A DNA stretch of 64,000 nucleotides from an uncultured Pelagibacteraceae bacterium. Lineage in GTDB: Bacteria > Pseudomonadota > Alphaproteobacteria > Pelagibacterales > Pelagibacteraceae. A program made the position numbers and the translations under genes. Positions 10,765-20,165 of the stretch are shown here, piece by piece. The notes under the pieces are model-generated. The model was given only the letters and a program-made list of their open reading frames with translations, had not been told where the DNA came from and did no database searches. Numbering within the stretch: position 1 is the stretch's first letter; every line of letters starts with the position of its first letter. The stretch lies in assembly GCA_902598735.1 (NCBI GenBank), contig CACKCM010000002.1:48486-112485 (forward strand), given 5' to 3'.

Positions 10765-13332
10765 ATGAACTTGGTAATTGTTGAAAGTCCAGCTAAAGCA
10801 AAAACAATAAATAAATATTTAGGAAAAAATTATTTAGTTTTAGCAAGTTATGGACATATAAGAGATTTGCCTTCAAAAAATGGATCGGTTGATCCTGAGA
10901 ATAAATTTCAAATGGAATGGGAAATTGACTCTTTCTCAAAAAAATATTTAAAAGAAATTACAAATGCTGCTGAAGATTCGGATAAGATTATTCTAGCAAC
11001 GGATCCAGATCGAGAAGGTGAAGCTATCGCTTGGCATGTAAAAGAAGTTCTAGAAAAAAAGAAATTGCTCAAAGATAAAAATTTGGAGAGAGTTGTCTTT
11101 AATGAAATTACTAAAAAAGCAATACTTGATGCTATAAAAAATCCAAGACAAATTCATCTTCCATTAGTTGAAGCTTACTTGGCTAGACGGGCATTAGATT
11201 ATCTTGTTGGATTTAATATCTCTCCAATTCTTTGGACCAAACTTCCTGGATCAAAATCAGCAGGAAGAGTTCAATCTGTAGCCTTAAAGCTTATAACTGA
11301 AAGAGAAAAGGAAATAGAGTTATTTAAGCCAGAAGAATATTGGACTCTTACTTCAGATTTTACGAATAAAGATAATAAAAATATTTTTTCAAAATTAAGT
11401 TTATTTAATGGAGAGAAAATTGAAAAATTTTCTTTTAGAAATAAAGATGAAATACAAAAAGCAATTAATGTTATCAATAAAACAAAATTTAAAATTACAG
11501 ATGTGAACACAAAAATATTTAGGCGTAACCCCCTAGCCCCTTTTACAACTTCAACTTTACAACAAACTGCTTCAGGGCGATTTGGGTTTGGAGCTTCCAG
11601 AACGATGCAAATTGCACAACGGCTGTATCAAGGAGTAGATATTGAGGGTGAAACTACTGGATTAATTACTTATATGAGAACTGATGGAACTAATATTTCA
11701 AAAGAAGCAATTGATGATTTTAGAAAATTCATTACCGATGATTATGGTGATAAATATTTACCAGAGGTTGCTAATAGTTATGCAGGAAAAAAAGCAAAGA
11801 ACGCCCAAGAAGCTCATGAAGCCATTAGACCAACTAACATAAGTAGGAAACCTTCTGATATTAAAAAATATGTGAATGCAGATCAATTCAAACTCTATGA
11901 ATTAATTTGGAGCAGAGCCTTATCGTCTCAAATGACACCAGCAGAATTTGATAGAAATACAATAATTATTTCCTCAAATAATAATAAAATTAACTTTAGA
12001 GCTAGCGGCTCGGTAGTAAAATTTGATGGCTTTCTCAAAGTGTATCAAGTTCAGGAAACTGACGAAGATGCAAAGAATATTTTGCCTGAGGTCAAAGTTG
12101 GAGAAGAAATTAGTATTCTAAAGCTAAATAATGAGCAGCACTTTACAGATCCACCTCCACGATACTCTGAAGCTAGTTTAGTGAAAAAGATGGAGGAGCT
12201 AGGCATAGGGAGGCCCTCCACTTATGCTAGTATTATTTCAGTATTATCAACCAGAAATTATGTCGAATTAATTAATAAAAGGTTTAATCCAACTGACAGA
12301 GGTAAGCTAATTTCAGCCTTTTTAGAGAAATTGTTTTCTAAATACGTGGATTATAACTTTACTGCAGACTTAGAAAATCAGCTAGATGAAATCACTAGTG
12401 GTAAAATTGAGTGGGTTCAGGTTTTAGATAATTTTTGGAAAGATTTTTATGAAAATGTTGGAAAAGTTAAAGAAAAGAGAACAAGAGAAGTTTTAGATTT
12501 ATTAAATGAAAGTTTAGGAGCTTTAATTTTTGAAAGAGATGATAAAGACGCTATAGATCGAAAGTGCAAGTTATGTTCCAATGGAGAACTAAGTCTAAAG
12601 AATAGTTTTAGAGGTGGTGCTTTTATAGGATGTTCAAATTATCCAGAATGTAAATTTACTAGACCTTTATCTAAAGCTAAAGCTGCAGCTCAATATAATT
12701 TAGCGGAGCCTAAATTACTGGGCCAAAATGAAAAAGGTAAAGATATATATTTAAAGAATGGAAGATTTGGCCCCTACTTACAATATGAAAAAGAAAAAGA
12801 CGAACTAGAAACCCAAAAGAAAAAAGGTAGAAAGAAAAAAATTGAGAATGAGCACCTTAAAAATGTTTCAATTCCAAAAGGTATTGATGTTGATAGTGTC
12901 GATTTAGATAAAGCAAAATATTTATGCTCTCTTCCTAAAGTATTAGGACAGCACCCTGAAAATGGAAAAGATATAACTTTAAATTCTGGAAGATTTGGTC
13001 CATATCTAAAATGTGAAAATAAATCTGCTAGACTTGAAAATGTTGAGGATCTATTTTCTATTGGAATTAATCGAGCCATAACATTAATTGCTGAAGCTAA
13101 GCCTGGAAGAATTTCCTCCTCATTAATTAAAGATCTTGGAGAGCATCCTGAAGATAAAAAACCTGTTAGAATTATGAAAGGTCAATATGGTCCTTATATT
13201 AAATATAAGTCTTTGAATGCAACTATCCCTGAAGAAAAAGATCCAAATGAACTGAATATGGAAGAGGCACTTATATTAATTGAAAAAAGAAAAGAATACG
13301 ATAAAGCAAAAAAAAAAGGCAAAAGAAAATGA
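10765..13332 (+). CDS. topA: DNA topoisomerase I (type IA)
   Basis: TopA relaxes negative supercoils by cutting one strand through a tyrosine. The 855-residue protein opens with MNLVIVESPAKAKTINKYLG, the standard start of the Toprim domain, so I use the ATG at 10765 and not the TTG 12 codons upstream. It shows the acidic Toprim motif DPDREGEAIAW and the active tyrosine in LITYMRTDGT. After the core come one four-cysteine zinc element (CKLC ... CSNYPEC) and three C-terminal repeats with GRFGPYL, GRFGPYL and GQYGPYI. A lysine-rich tail ends the protein. The stop overlaps the next gene by ATGA. Confidence 0.97.
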   Translation: MNLVIVESPAKAKTINKYLGKNYLVLASYGHIRDLPSKNGSVDPENKFQMEWEIDSFSKKYLKEITNAAEDSDKIILATDPDREGEAIAWHVKEVLEKKKLLKDKNLERVVFNEITKKAILDAIKNPRQIHLPLVEAYLARRALDYLVGFNISPILWTKLPGSKSAGRVQSVALKLITEREKEIELFKPEEYWTLTSDFTNKDNKNIFSKLSLFNGEKIEKFSFRNKDEIQKAINVINKTKFKITDVNTKIFRRNPLAPFTTSTLQQTASGRFGFGASRTMQIAQRLYQGVDIEGETTGLITYMRTDGTNISKEAIDDFRKFITDDYGDKYLPEVANSYAGKKAKNAQEAHEAIRPTNISRKPSDIKKYVNADQFKLYELIWSRALSSQMTPAEFDRNTIIISSNNNKINFRASGSVVKFDGFLKVYQVQETDEDAKNILPEVKVGEEISILKLNNEQHFTDPPPRYSEASLVKKMEELGIGRPSTYASIISVLSTRNYVELINKRFNPTDRGKLISAFLEKLFSKYVDYNFTADLENQLDEITSGKIEWVQVLDNFWKDFYENVGKVKEKRTREVLDLLNESLGALIFERDDKDAIDRKCKLCSNGELSLKNSFRGGAFIGCSNYPECKFTRPLSKAKAAAQYNLAEPKLLGQNEKGKDIYLKNGRFGPYLQYEKEKDELETQKKKGRKKKIENEHLKNVSIPKGIDVDSVDLDKAKYLCSLPKVLGQHPENGKDITLNSGRFGPYLKCENKSARLENVEDLFSIGINRAITLIAEAKPGRISSSLIKDLGEHPEDKKPVRIMKGQYGPYIKYKSLNATIPEEKDPNELNMEEALILIEKRKEYDKAKKKGKRK

Positions 13333-13793
13333 GCCAAATAGAAAATAAAATAAAAAATTTAAATATAAAATTACCTGAACCAAAAGCACCAGTTGGAGCT
13401 TATGTTGCTACTAAGATTGTTGGAAAACTATTATATATCTCTGGTCAAGTATCTATTGATGAAAATGCAAAACTTATAACAGGTAAGATTGGAAAAGATT
13501 TAGATTTAGAGAATGGCTATAAAGCTGCCGAAAGATGTGGTTTAAGTATTGTCGCACATGTTAAAAATGCTTGTGGAGGAGATTTAGATAAAATTAAATC
13601 TTGTGTAAAACTAACAGGTTATGTCAATTCAACAGATGATTTCAAAGATCAACCAAAAATTATAAACGGTGCTTCAGATATTATAGCTAAAATTTTTGAT
13701 AAAAAAGGTGAACACACGCGGGCTGCAGTGAGTGTGAATAGTTTACCTTTAGGAGTTGCTGTAGAAGTTGATGCAATCTTTGAACTTAATTAG
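13329..13793 (+). CDS. RidA/YjgF family protein (longer subgroup)
   Basis: RidA-family proteins are small trimeric enzymes; archetypes deaminate reactive enamines or imines released by PLP enzymes. The 154-residue product is about 25 residues longer than RidA, as in the longer YjgF-type subgroup often annotated as endoribonuclease L-PSP. The carboxylate-binding arginine (R131 in HTRAAVSVNSLP) and the acidic residue E146 in VEVDAIFE are both present, so an imine deaminase role is possible. It is coupled to topA by ATGA, and its last 8 nt overlap the convergent ugd. Function beyond the family is unknown. Confidence 0.85.
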   Translation: MSQIENKIKNLNIKLPEPKAPVGAYVATKIVGKLLYISGQVSIDENAKLITGKIGKDLDLENGYKAAERCGLSIVAHVKNACGGDLDKIKSCVKLTGYVNSTDDFKDQPKIINGASDIIAKIFDKKGEHTRAAVSVNSLPLGVAVEVDAIFELN

Positions 13794-15090
13794 TGTTAGG
13801 TCTGCCAACGGAATAGTATCTAATCTTATTTTTTTTCATTTCTTCAGCAGAATAAAGGTTTCTTAAATCATAAACTTTAAATTTATTATTTTTTACAATC
13901 TTTTTGAAATCTATTGATTTGAATTCATCCCACTCAGTGAGTAGAACTACTAAATCTGTATCATTACAATTAGATTTTATATTATTTCTGTAATTACAGT
14001 TTTTGATTTTTTTAAACTCATTTTTTTCTCCAGATGGGTCATAATATCTGACTTTAGCGCCTTTTTTACATAGATAGGGTATCATTTTAAGGCTAGAGGA
14101 GTCCCTCATATCGTCAGTGTTTGGTTTAAATGTAACACCTAAAAAAGAAATCTTTTTATTTTTTAAATTTGATCCTAAAATTTTGTGAACTCTTTTTGTG
14201 AGTAAATTTACTCTTTCTTGATTAGATTTGATAACTGATTTTACAACTGATAAATTTATTTTGTATTTATCCGCTGCAGATACAAGCCCTTTGGTATCTT
14301 TTGGAAAACATGATCCGCCATAAGCTGGACCGGCACGTAAAAACCTACCGCCTATCCTGCTGTCAGAGCCCATTCCTAATGAAATATCCTCAATATTTAC
14401 GCCAGACTTTTCACAAAAATTAGCAAGCTCATTAATAAAAGTAATTTTAGTTGCAAGAAAAGCATTTGATGCATACTTTATTAATTCAGCTCCTCTTCTT
14501 GAAGTAGTAAAAAATTTTGAGCCCTTGTTAATTAATGGTGCATAAAGTTTTTTCATAATATTAAAGGGTTTTTTTTCGTTAGAGCCAATTACAATTCTAT
14601 CTGGATATCTGAAATCTCGTATTGCTTCGCCTTCTCGTAAAAATTCAGGATTAGATATTACTGTAAAAAGTTTTTTCTTTCTTTTTACAATTTTTTCAAT
14701 CTCGTCACCTGTTCCCACTGGCACGGTAGACTTTGTTACAATAATTTTTTTTCTTTTTGAATATTTTAATATTTCTTTTGTACATTTATAAACAAAAGAT
14801 AAATCAACTTTAATTGACTCTTTTTTTGTAGGGGTTCCCACACATATAAAAATTATATCTGAGGAACTTACGGCTCTATTAATATTTGTAGTAAATGAAA
14901 GACGCTTAGCTGTAAAATTTTTTTTAATTAATTCATTTAATCCTGGTTCGTAGATTGGAGAAATTCCAGAGTTGAGTTTATCTATTTTATTTTTATCTTT
15001 ATCAACACACACAACCTGATTTCCTATGTCAGCAAAGCAAACTCCGCTTACTAAACCAACATAACCAGTTCCTATCATACATAATTTCAT
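13786..15090 (-). CDS. ugd: UDP-glucose 6-dehydrogenase
   Basis: This enzyme oxidises UDP-glucose to UDP-glucuronate with two NAD molecules and supplies uronic-acid sugars for envelope polysaccharides. The 434-residue protein starts with the NAD loop GTGYVGLVSG (residues 7-16), carries FICVGTPT in the next strand, and has the catalytic cysteine C261 in GGSCFPKDTKG. The C-terminal UDP-binding domain includes FLGVTFKPNTDDMRDS. It starts directly after galU on the same strand, so the pair makes UDP-glucose and then UDP-glucuronate. Confidence 0.94.
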   Translation of the reverse strand: MKLCMIGTGYVGLVSGVCFADIGNQVVCVDKDKNKIDKLNSGISPIYEPGLNELIKKNFTAKRLSFTTNINRAVSSSDIIFICVGTPTKKESIKVDLSFVYKCTKEILKYSKRKKIIVTKSTVPVGTGDEIEKIVKRKKKLFTVISNPEFLREGEAIRDFRYPDRIVIGSNEKKPFNIMKKLYAPLINKGSKFFTTSRRGAELIKYASNAFLATKITFINELANFCEKSGVNIEDISLGMGSDSRIGGRFLRAGPAYGGSCFPKDTKGLVSAADKYKINLSVVKSVIKSNQERVNLLTKRVHKILGSNLKNKKISFLGVTFKPNTDDMRDSSSLKMIPYLCKKGAKVRYYDPSGEKNEFKKIKNCNYRNNIKSNCNDTDLVVLLTEWDEFKSIDFKKIVKNNKFKVYDLRNLYSAEEMKKNKIRYYSVGRPNTN

Positions 15091-15906
15091 TTATTTCCTC
15101 TTAGAAATTTCAATTCCTGAATTAATATATCCACTTAAAGTTCCACAATCTAAATATTTACCCGTAAAAATATTTCCGTAAAACTTATTTCCTTTTTTAA
15201 TTAAGCTTCTTATTGCGTCAGTAATATGTATTTCTCCACCTTGACCAGGTTTTAATTTTTTAATTTCTCCGAAAATTTTCATTGGCAATATGTATCTACC
15301 GATAATTGCAAAATTTGATGGCGCTTTTTTGATGCTAGGTTTCTCTATGACGTCTTTAATTTGAAAATATCTTTTTTTTTTATTTTTAATTGATAAGATT
15401 CCCCATCTTGATACTGTTTTTCTTTCTACTCTTTTAGTAGCAATTATAGATCCATTAGTTTTTTTATGTAATCGTATCATTTCTTTAGAGCAATTATTTC
15501 TTATGATTAAGTCATCAGGTAAAAGCATTAAAAAGTATTTGTTTTTAATATATTTCTGACATTTTAAAACTGCATCGCCTGTACCTTTTGGTTTATTCTG
15601 AAAAACAAATTTTATCATTTTTTGATATCTTTTTATTTTTTTGAACTCTTCAATAAGTCTTTTATCTTTTTTCTTCTTTATTATTTTTTTATAAAAATTA
15701 TCGTTAAAAAAATATTTTTTTATTGAAAGTTTTTTTTTTGAAATTATAAATATGAATTCCTTTACACCTGCATCAATACATTCTTCTAATATATATTGTA
15801 AATTTGGTTTACCATTGATGGGCATTAACTCTTTTGGCATTACACTTGTCAAAGGTAGCATTCTTGTCCCTAATCCTGCTAATGGAATAATGGCTTGTTT
15901 TATCAT
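15091..15906 (-). CDS. galU: UTP--glucose-1-phosphate uridylyltransferase
   Basis: GalU makes UDP-glucose from UTP and glucose-1-phosphate in the cytoplasm. The 271-residue protein has the nucleotide-binding motif LAGLGTRMLPLTSVMPKELM from residue 9, the family segment NKPKGTGDAVL, and EKPSIKKAPSN with GGEIHITDAI later. Length is slightly below the usual 280-300, with a lysine-rich central section where AT pressure is obvious. It is first of a two-gene operon with ugd, and only 38 nt separate it from the divergent panC. Confidence 0.94.
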   Translation of the reverse strand: MIKQAIIPLAGLGTRMLPLTSVMPKELMPINGKPNLQYILEECIDAGVKEFIFIISKKKLSIKKYFFNDNFYKKIIKKKKDKRLIEEFKKIKRYQKMIKFVFQNKPKGTGDAVLKCQKYIKNKYFLMLLPDDLIIRNNCSKEMIRLHKKTNGSIIATKRVERKTVSRWGILSIKNKKKRYFQIKDVIEKPSIKKAPSNFAIIGRYILPMKIFGEIKKLKPGQGGEIHITDAIRSLIKKGNKFYGNIFTGKYLDCGTLSGYINSGIEISKRK

Positions 15907-15944
15907 ATGATTCTTATAATAGTTATTATCATTGCTTTATAGAA

Positions 15945-16760
15945 ATGAAAATATTTAAAGATAAACATATACTTCAGAAAGAGATTTCAAAAACTAAAGG
16001 GATATCATTTGTGCCTACGATGGGAGGGTTGCATAAAGGGCATATTTCATTGATCAAACAATCTAAAAAATCTAAGTTTAAAACTTTAGTCTCTATTTTT
16101 GTGAATCCTAAACAATTCAATAAAAAAAGCGATTATAGGTCTTATCCAAGAAGTACAAAAAAAGATTTAAAAAAGCTAAAAAATTTGAAAATTGATTATT
16201 TGTATATTCCAACGTTCAAAGACATTTATGGATTTAAACCAAAGGAAAAGGTTTTCATAGATAAATTTTCAAAGAAATTATGTGGTAGATTCAGAAGAGG
16301 TCATTTTGAAGGTGTTTTAAATGTAGTAAATCGATTTTTAGAAATAATAAAACCTAGATATATCTATTTAGGAAAAAAGGATTATCAGCAACTGTATCTT
16401 ATAAAAAAACATATAGAAAAAAGAAAAATTAAATCTAAGATAATTGAGTGTAAAACTATAAGAGAAAATAATGGCGTAGCTCTCTCAACTAGAAATTTAA
16501 ACCTTAATGATAATCAAATGAAGATTGCGTCTAAAATTTATTATTACTTATATAACTTAAAAAAAAGAATAAAAAAGAATTATAATTTATTTAATCCCAA
16601 TAGAGTAAAAAAGGATTTAAGAGATTTGGGAGCTTGTAAAATAGATTATTTAGAAAATTATAATATTGAAAATTTTAAAAAAATTAATAGGCAAAATAAA
16701 AAATTCAATATATTTATTGCCTATTATATTAAAAATACTAGGTTAATTGATAATATTTAA
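15945..16760 (+). CDS. panC: Pantoate--beta-alanine ligase
   Basis: PanC joins pantoate and beta-alanine using ATP to make pantothenate, the coenzyme A precursor. The 271-residue protein shows the HIGH-like nucleotide motif PTMGGLHKGH at residues 24-33, SIFVNPKQF after it, YLGKKDYQQL near the middle and the ALSTRN motif (the family's M/L-S-S/T-R-N). The sequence is unusually rich in lysine and asparagine. It is transcribed divergently from galU, and its TAA overlaps the mgtE stop on the opposite strand in the tetranucleotide TTAA. Confidence 0.93.
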   Translation: MKIFKDKHILQKEISKTKGISFVPTMGGLHKGHISLIKQSKKSKFKTLVSIFVNPKQFNKKSDYRSYPRSTKKDLKKLKNLKIDYLYIPTFKDIYGFKPKEKVFIDKFSKKLCGRFRRGHFEGVLNVVNRFLEIIKPRYIYLGKKDYQQLYLIKKHIEKRKIKSKIIECKTIRENNGVALSTRNLNLNDNQMKIASKIYYYLYNLKKRIKKNYNLFNPNRVKKDLRDLGACKIDYLENYNIENFKKINRQNKKFNIFIAYYIKNTRLIDNI

Positions 16761-18136
16761 TTTAAAAAATAAAAAGATCCTAAACCTAGAAAAGAAAGAA
16801 ATCCAATAACATCTGTGATTGTTGTTACGAAAACACTTGAAGCTAAAGCAGGATCGATATTTAATTTTTTAAGTGATACTGGGACTAAAATACCAAATAA
16901 CCCTGCAACAATCATATTTAAAACCATTGAAATACCAATCAGAAGTGAAAGATTTAATTCTTTAAACCATAATTGAACGATTATTGCAGTAATTATTGCA
17001 AAAATTATTCCATTTAAAATACCTATGAGAAATTCTTTACCGACTACTCTGCTGAAGTTACTTTTTGATAATTCCTTTGTAGCTATTGCTCGTATAGTAA
17101 CTGCTAAAGTCTGCATCCCAGCATTTCCACCCATTGAGGCAACTATAGGCATAAGAAAAGCTAAAGCTACCATTTGTTCAATTGAAGCTCCAAAGAAACT
17201 TATAACCCAAGTAGCAAGTAAAGCTGTAAATAGATTTAATAATAACCAATTAAATCTTCTTTTTGTTTTAAGCATAACGCTGTCAGTGATTTCTTCATCA
17301 CCTACACCTGCTAAACGTAAAGCATCTTCTTCGGCTTCTTCTTGAACAACAGTTACAACATCGTCTGCTGTAATCATTCCAACTAATTTGTTTTCTTTAT
17401 TAACAACACCTGCAGAAACTAAGTTATAATTTTCAAAAGTAAGACCAACTTCCTCTTTATCCATATTGACTGAAATTAAGACTGGCATTTCTTTCATTAT
17501 AGAATTCATTTTTAAATCTCTAGATGTTCTCAGAACTCTTGATGAAGGAACAGTTCCAATTGGTTTAAAGTCATTATCTACAATAAATATTTCTAAGAAT
17601 TCTTCCGGTAAATCTTTGTCTTCTCTTAAATAGTCTATAGTTTGTCCTACAGTCCAGTTACTTGGTACTGCTGTAAATTCTCTTTGCATAATTCTTGCTG
17701 CAGAGTCCTCAGGATAACTTAATCCCTCTTGTAATAAAAATTTATCTTTTGGGGGGAGTTTTTCTAAAACTTTTTCTTTGATTTCTTTGGATAAGTTTTC
17801 AAGAATTTTTATTGCATCATCAGACTCTAATCTTTTTATTATTTTAGTAAGAGAGTCTATAGAAAGTAATTGTAAAACTTCGCTTTGAATTGACTCATTT
17901 AATTCAATAAAAATTTCTGGATCAATATTAAACGACTCAATTTCGATTAATTTATTTCTTGTATCAGGATTTAAATTTTCAATTAAATTAGCAACATCAG
18001 CTTCATGCAAATCGTTCAACGTCTGATTTATAAATTCTACGTTTCTATTCTCAATATTTTGAGTAAAAGTAGTAATAAATTCTTTATTAAAATCCAAATT
18101 GACTTTTTTTGCTTCTCCTGATTTTGGTAAAGTCAT
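16757..18136 (-). CDS. mgtE: Magnesium transporter MgtE
   Basis: MgtE is a dimeric inner-membrane Mg2+ channel gated by intracellular Mg2+. The 459-residue product has all three parts: an N-terminal helical domain of about 130 residues with repeated leucine-rich helices, a CBS pair at roughly 140-265 (GTVPSSRVLRTSRDL and GVVNKENKLVGMITADDV), and five membrane helices from about residue 285. The pore region MPIVASMGGNAGMQTLAVTIRAIA is clear. It stands alone, divergent from lipB with 60 nt between the start codons. Confidence 0.95.
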   Translation of the reverse strand: MTLPKSGEAKKVNLDFNKEFITTFTQNIENRNVEFINQTLNDLHEADVANLIENLNPDTRNKLIEIESFNIDPEIFIELNESIQSEVLQLLSIDSLTKIIKRLESDDAIKILENLSKEIKEKVLEKLPPKDKFLLQEGLSYPEDSAARIMQREFTAVPSNWTVGQTIDYLREDKDLPEEFLEIFIVDNDFKPIGTVPSSRVLRTSRDLKMNSIMKEMPVLISVNMDKEEVGLTFENYNLVSAGVVNKENKLVGMITADDVVTVVQEEAEEDALRLAGVGDEEITDSVMLKTKRRFNWLLLNLFTALLATWVISFFGASIEQMVALAFLMPIVASMGGNAGMQTLAVTIRAIATKELSKSNFSRVVGKEFLIGILNGIIFAIITAIIVQLWFKELNLSLLIGISMVLNMIVAGLFGILVPVSLKKLNIDPALASSVFVTTITDVIGFLSFLGLGSFYFLN

Positions 18137-18196
18137 AAATACCTCTATAAGTTTTTTTGAGACTATTAGTCTATATAATGATAAAATTCAAATTAA
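18137..18196. promoter_or_regulatory. Divergent mgtE/lipB control region with 13-bp palindrome
   Basis: The 60-nt gap serves both genes. On the plus strand a perfect TATAAT lies at 18174-18179, about 17 nt before the lipB ATG, so the leader would be very short. Just upstream is a palindrome AGACTA-T-TAGTCT at 18160-18172. No convincing -35 is seen at normal spacing from the TATAAT. The palindrome sits where a regulator could affect either promoter. This is an inference from pattern only. Confidence 0.4.
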
Positions 18197-18808
18197 ATGA
18201 GTATAGAAATTAAAATTAGCAAAAAGCGAATACCATATAAAACAGCAATGCTTTATCTCAAAAAAAGAGTTGAGGAAGTAAAAAATGGTACAAATAATGA
18301 ATTATTGTGGATCCTAGAACACCCAACTACTTATACTGCTGGGGTGAGCTTCAATAAGAGAGAAATAATAGATAAAAAAATAAAAATAATTAAATCAAAT
18401 AGAGGAGGCAAAATTACTTTGCATAACCCTGGGCAAAAAATTATTTACTTTGTAATTGATTTAAATAAAAGAAAGAAAGACATAAGAAAATTAATTAATT
18501 CTGTAGAAAAAAGTATTATACAATTTTTAACAAATTATAAAATTCAATCCAAAAGTGACAAAAAAAATATTGGCATATGGGTCAAAGATAAAAAAATTGC
18601 AGCAATTGGTATAAGAGTATCTAGATGGGTAGCCTATCATGGTTGTTCAATAAATATTTCGAATAATTTAAATCAATATTTGAAAATTATCCCCTGTGGT
18701 TTGGATAATAGAAAAGTCACCTCTATATCAAAACTAATTTCCATTAAACCTAAAAATTTTGAGAGTAAACTAGCAAATATTTTTATTAAAAATATAAAAA
18801 ATATTTAG
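18197..18808 (+). CDS. lipB: Octanoyl-(lipoyl) transferase
   Basis: LipB moves octanoyl from acyl carrier protein to a lysine of lipoate-dependent enzymes such as pyruvate dehydrogenase. The 203-residue protein contains YTAGVSF near residue 46, the RGGKITLHNPGQ motif at 69-80 (families usually read RGG-T-H-GPGQ), the lysine K133 in KKIAAIG and the catalytic cysteine C167 in IIPCGLDNR. It ends in TAG overlapping the stop of the convergent pseudouridine synthase (TTAG). Confidence 0.94.
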   Translation: MSIEIKISKKRIPYKTAMLYLKKRVEEVKNGTNNELLWILEHPTTYTAGVSFNKREIIDKKIKIIKSNRGGKITLHNPGQKIIYFVIDLNKRKKDIRKLINSVEKSIIQFLTNYKIQSKSDKKNIGIWVKDKKIAAIGIRVSRWVAYHGCSINISNNLNQYLKIIPCGLDNRKVTSISKLISIKPKNFESKLANIFIKNIKNI

Positions 18809-19704
18809 AAATATTTTTTAAGGAAATCCTCAAATGGATAATTGTATTTTGCTTTGAAATTATATTGAACGTTATTAATCATAAATTTTATTTTATATGC
18901 ATGTAACATTAGATTTTTAATTTTACCTCTCTTTCTATCATTTAAATAATATTTATCATCACCTATTATTGGATTTCCAATTTTAAGCAATTGTTTTCTT
19001 AATTGATGCTTTCTTCCCGTAATTGGATTTAACTCCAAGTAAGAATAATTTTCGTTTGACTTAATAATTTTAAGATTTGATATAGCTTTTTGAAAAAATT
19101 TTTTATTATTTTCATAGTAAATTAAATCATCTTTCATCACCTTTAAAGACTTGTCTACTTTTCCGTATACTATCGCCAAATAAGTTTTATGAATTTTCCT
19201 TATCCTAAAAAGTGAGGTAAATAATTGCGCATATTTTCTGTTTTTAGCAATTATTAAAACTCCAGATGTCTCTTTGTCTAATCTATGAACAATGAAAGGT
19301 TTTGAATTATCAAAGTATTTTGAATTCTTTAATATATCTATAATGTTTTTAAATGATTTTGTGCCTGATTGAACCGGTATATCTGTTGGTTTATTAATTA
19401 CTATAAAATTTTCATTGTCTTCAATTATATAATCATCATAGGTTCCAATTTCTTTTTTTTTGGGTAAATATTTAATCTTTTCTTTTTTATCTACGGGTCT
19501 TAATTTAGAAATATCGTAAATCTCAATCAAATCACCTGTCTTAAGTCTGTAAGATGATCTAGCTTTTTTTTTATTTACCTTAATTTTATTTTTTCTTAGT
19601 ATTCTTTCTATTAAAGAGTGTGGTACATTAATTATTTTGTTTTTAAACCATTTGTCTAGACGTGAGTCATTATAATCATCATCAACAATATATGATTTAG
19701 GCAT
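18805..19704 (-). CDS. rluC: RluC/RluD-type ribosomal large-subunit pseudouridine synthase
   Basis: The 299-residue enzyme isomerises selected uridines of rRNA. It has an N-terminal S4-like RNA-binding domain (residues about 13-70: DSRLDKWF, SLIERILRKNKIKVN) and a RluA-family catalytic domain with the active aspartate D143 in HRLDKETSGVL. The LNPITGRKHQLR motif lies near residue 225. RluC is the likeliest assignment but RluD cannot be excluded from motifs alone. It begins 11 nt after rplQ and may be the last gene of the ribosomal-protein block. It is lysine-rich even for this genome. Confidence 0.85.
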   Translation of the reverse strand: MPKSYIVDDDYNDSRLDKWFKNKIINVPHSLIERILRKNKIKVNKKKARSSYRLKTGDLIEIYDISKLRPVDKKEKIKYLPKKKEIGTYDDYIIEDNENFIVINKPTDIPVQSGTKSFKNIIDILKNSKYFDNSKPFIVHRLDKETSGVLIIAKNRKYAQLFTSLFRIRKIHKTYLAIVYGKVDKSLKVMKDDLIYYENNKKFFQKAISNLKIIKSNENYSYLELNPITGRKHQLRKQLLKIGNPIIGDDKYYLNDRKRGKIKNLMLHAYKIKFMINNVQYNFKAKYNYPFEDFLKKYF

Positions 19705-19715
19705 GAAAGCTTAAT

Positions 19716-20165
19716 TTATTTACTTGCCACTTTAGGCTCTGTTTGAGCTTCTTTTTTTTTATCCTTTGTCTCGGTTTTTTTTGGTTTGTCAACTTTTTTG
19801 GCTTCTGGATTTCTATCAACTAATTCAATTACTGCCATCGGAGCATCATCGCCCGTTCTGTAGCCAGCTTTTAAAACTCTTGAGTAACCACCTTTTCTTG
19901 CGCTATATCTTTTTGATAATTCGTCAAATACTTTAGTTACTGATTTTTTATCTTGGAGTTTTGAAAATAGTCTTTTTTTATTACTCAAAACATTTTTTTT
20001 TCCTATGGTAATCACTTTATCTATTTGAGGTTTTAACTCTTTTGCTTTTGGCAAAGTTGTAATTATTTGTTCATACTTAATTAGTGAGTTAAGCATATTT
20101 TTTAATAGAGCTTTTCTGTGTTCACTCGTCCTATTAAGTTTTCTGTATCCTAAAGCGTGTCTCAT
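19716..20165 (-). CDS. rplQ: 50S ribosomal protein L17
   Basis: The 149-residue protein has the conserved L17 core: [23 protein letters not shown] at the start and [27 protein letters not shown] near residue 105. After the core it carries a hydrophilic Lys/Glu/Thr/Pro-rich tail of about 25 residues. L17 sits on the back of the 50S subunit. Its ATG overlaps the rpoA stop (TAATG), which couples their translation; rpoA-rplQ ends the alpha cluster as in most bacteria. Confidence 0.97.
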   Translation of the reverse strand: MRHALGYRKLNRTSEHRKALLKNMLNSLIKYEQIITTLPKAKELKPQIDKVITIGKKNVLSNKKRLFSKLQDKKSVTKVFDELSKRYSARKGGYSRVLKAGYRTGDDAPMAVIELVDRNPEAKKVDKPKKTETKDKKKEAQTEPKVASK

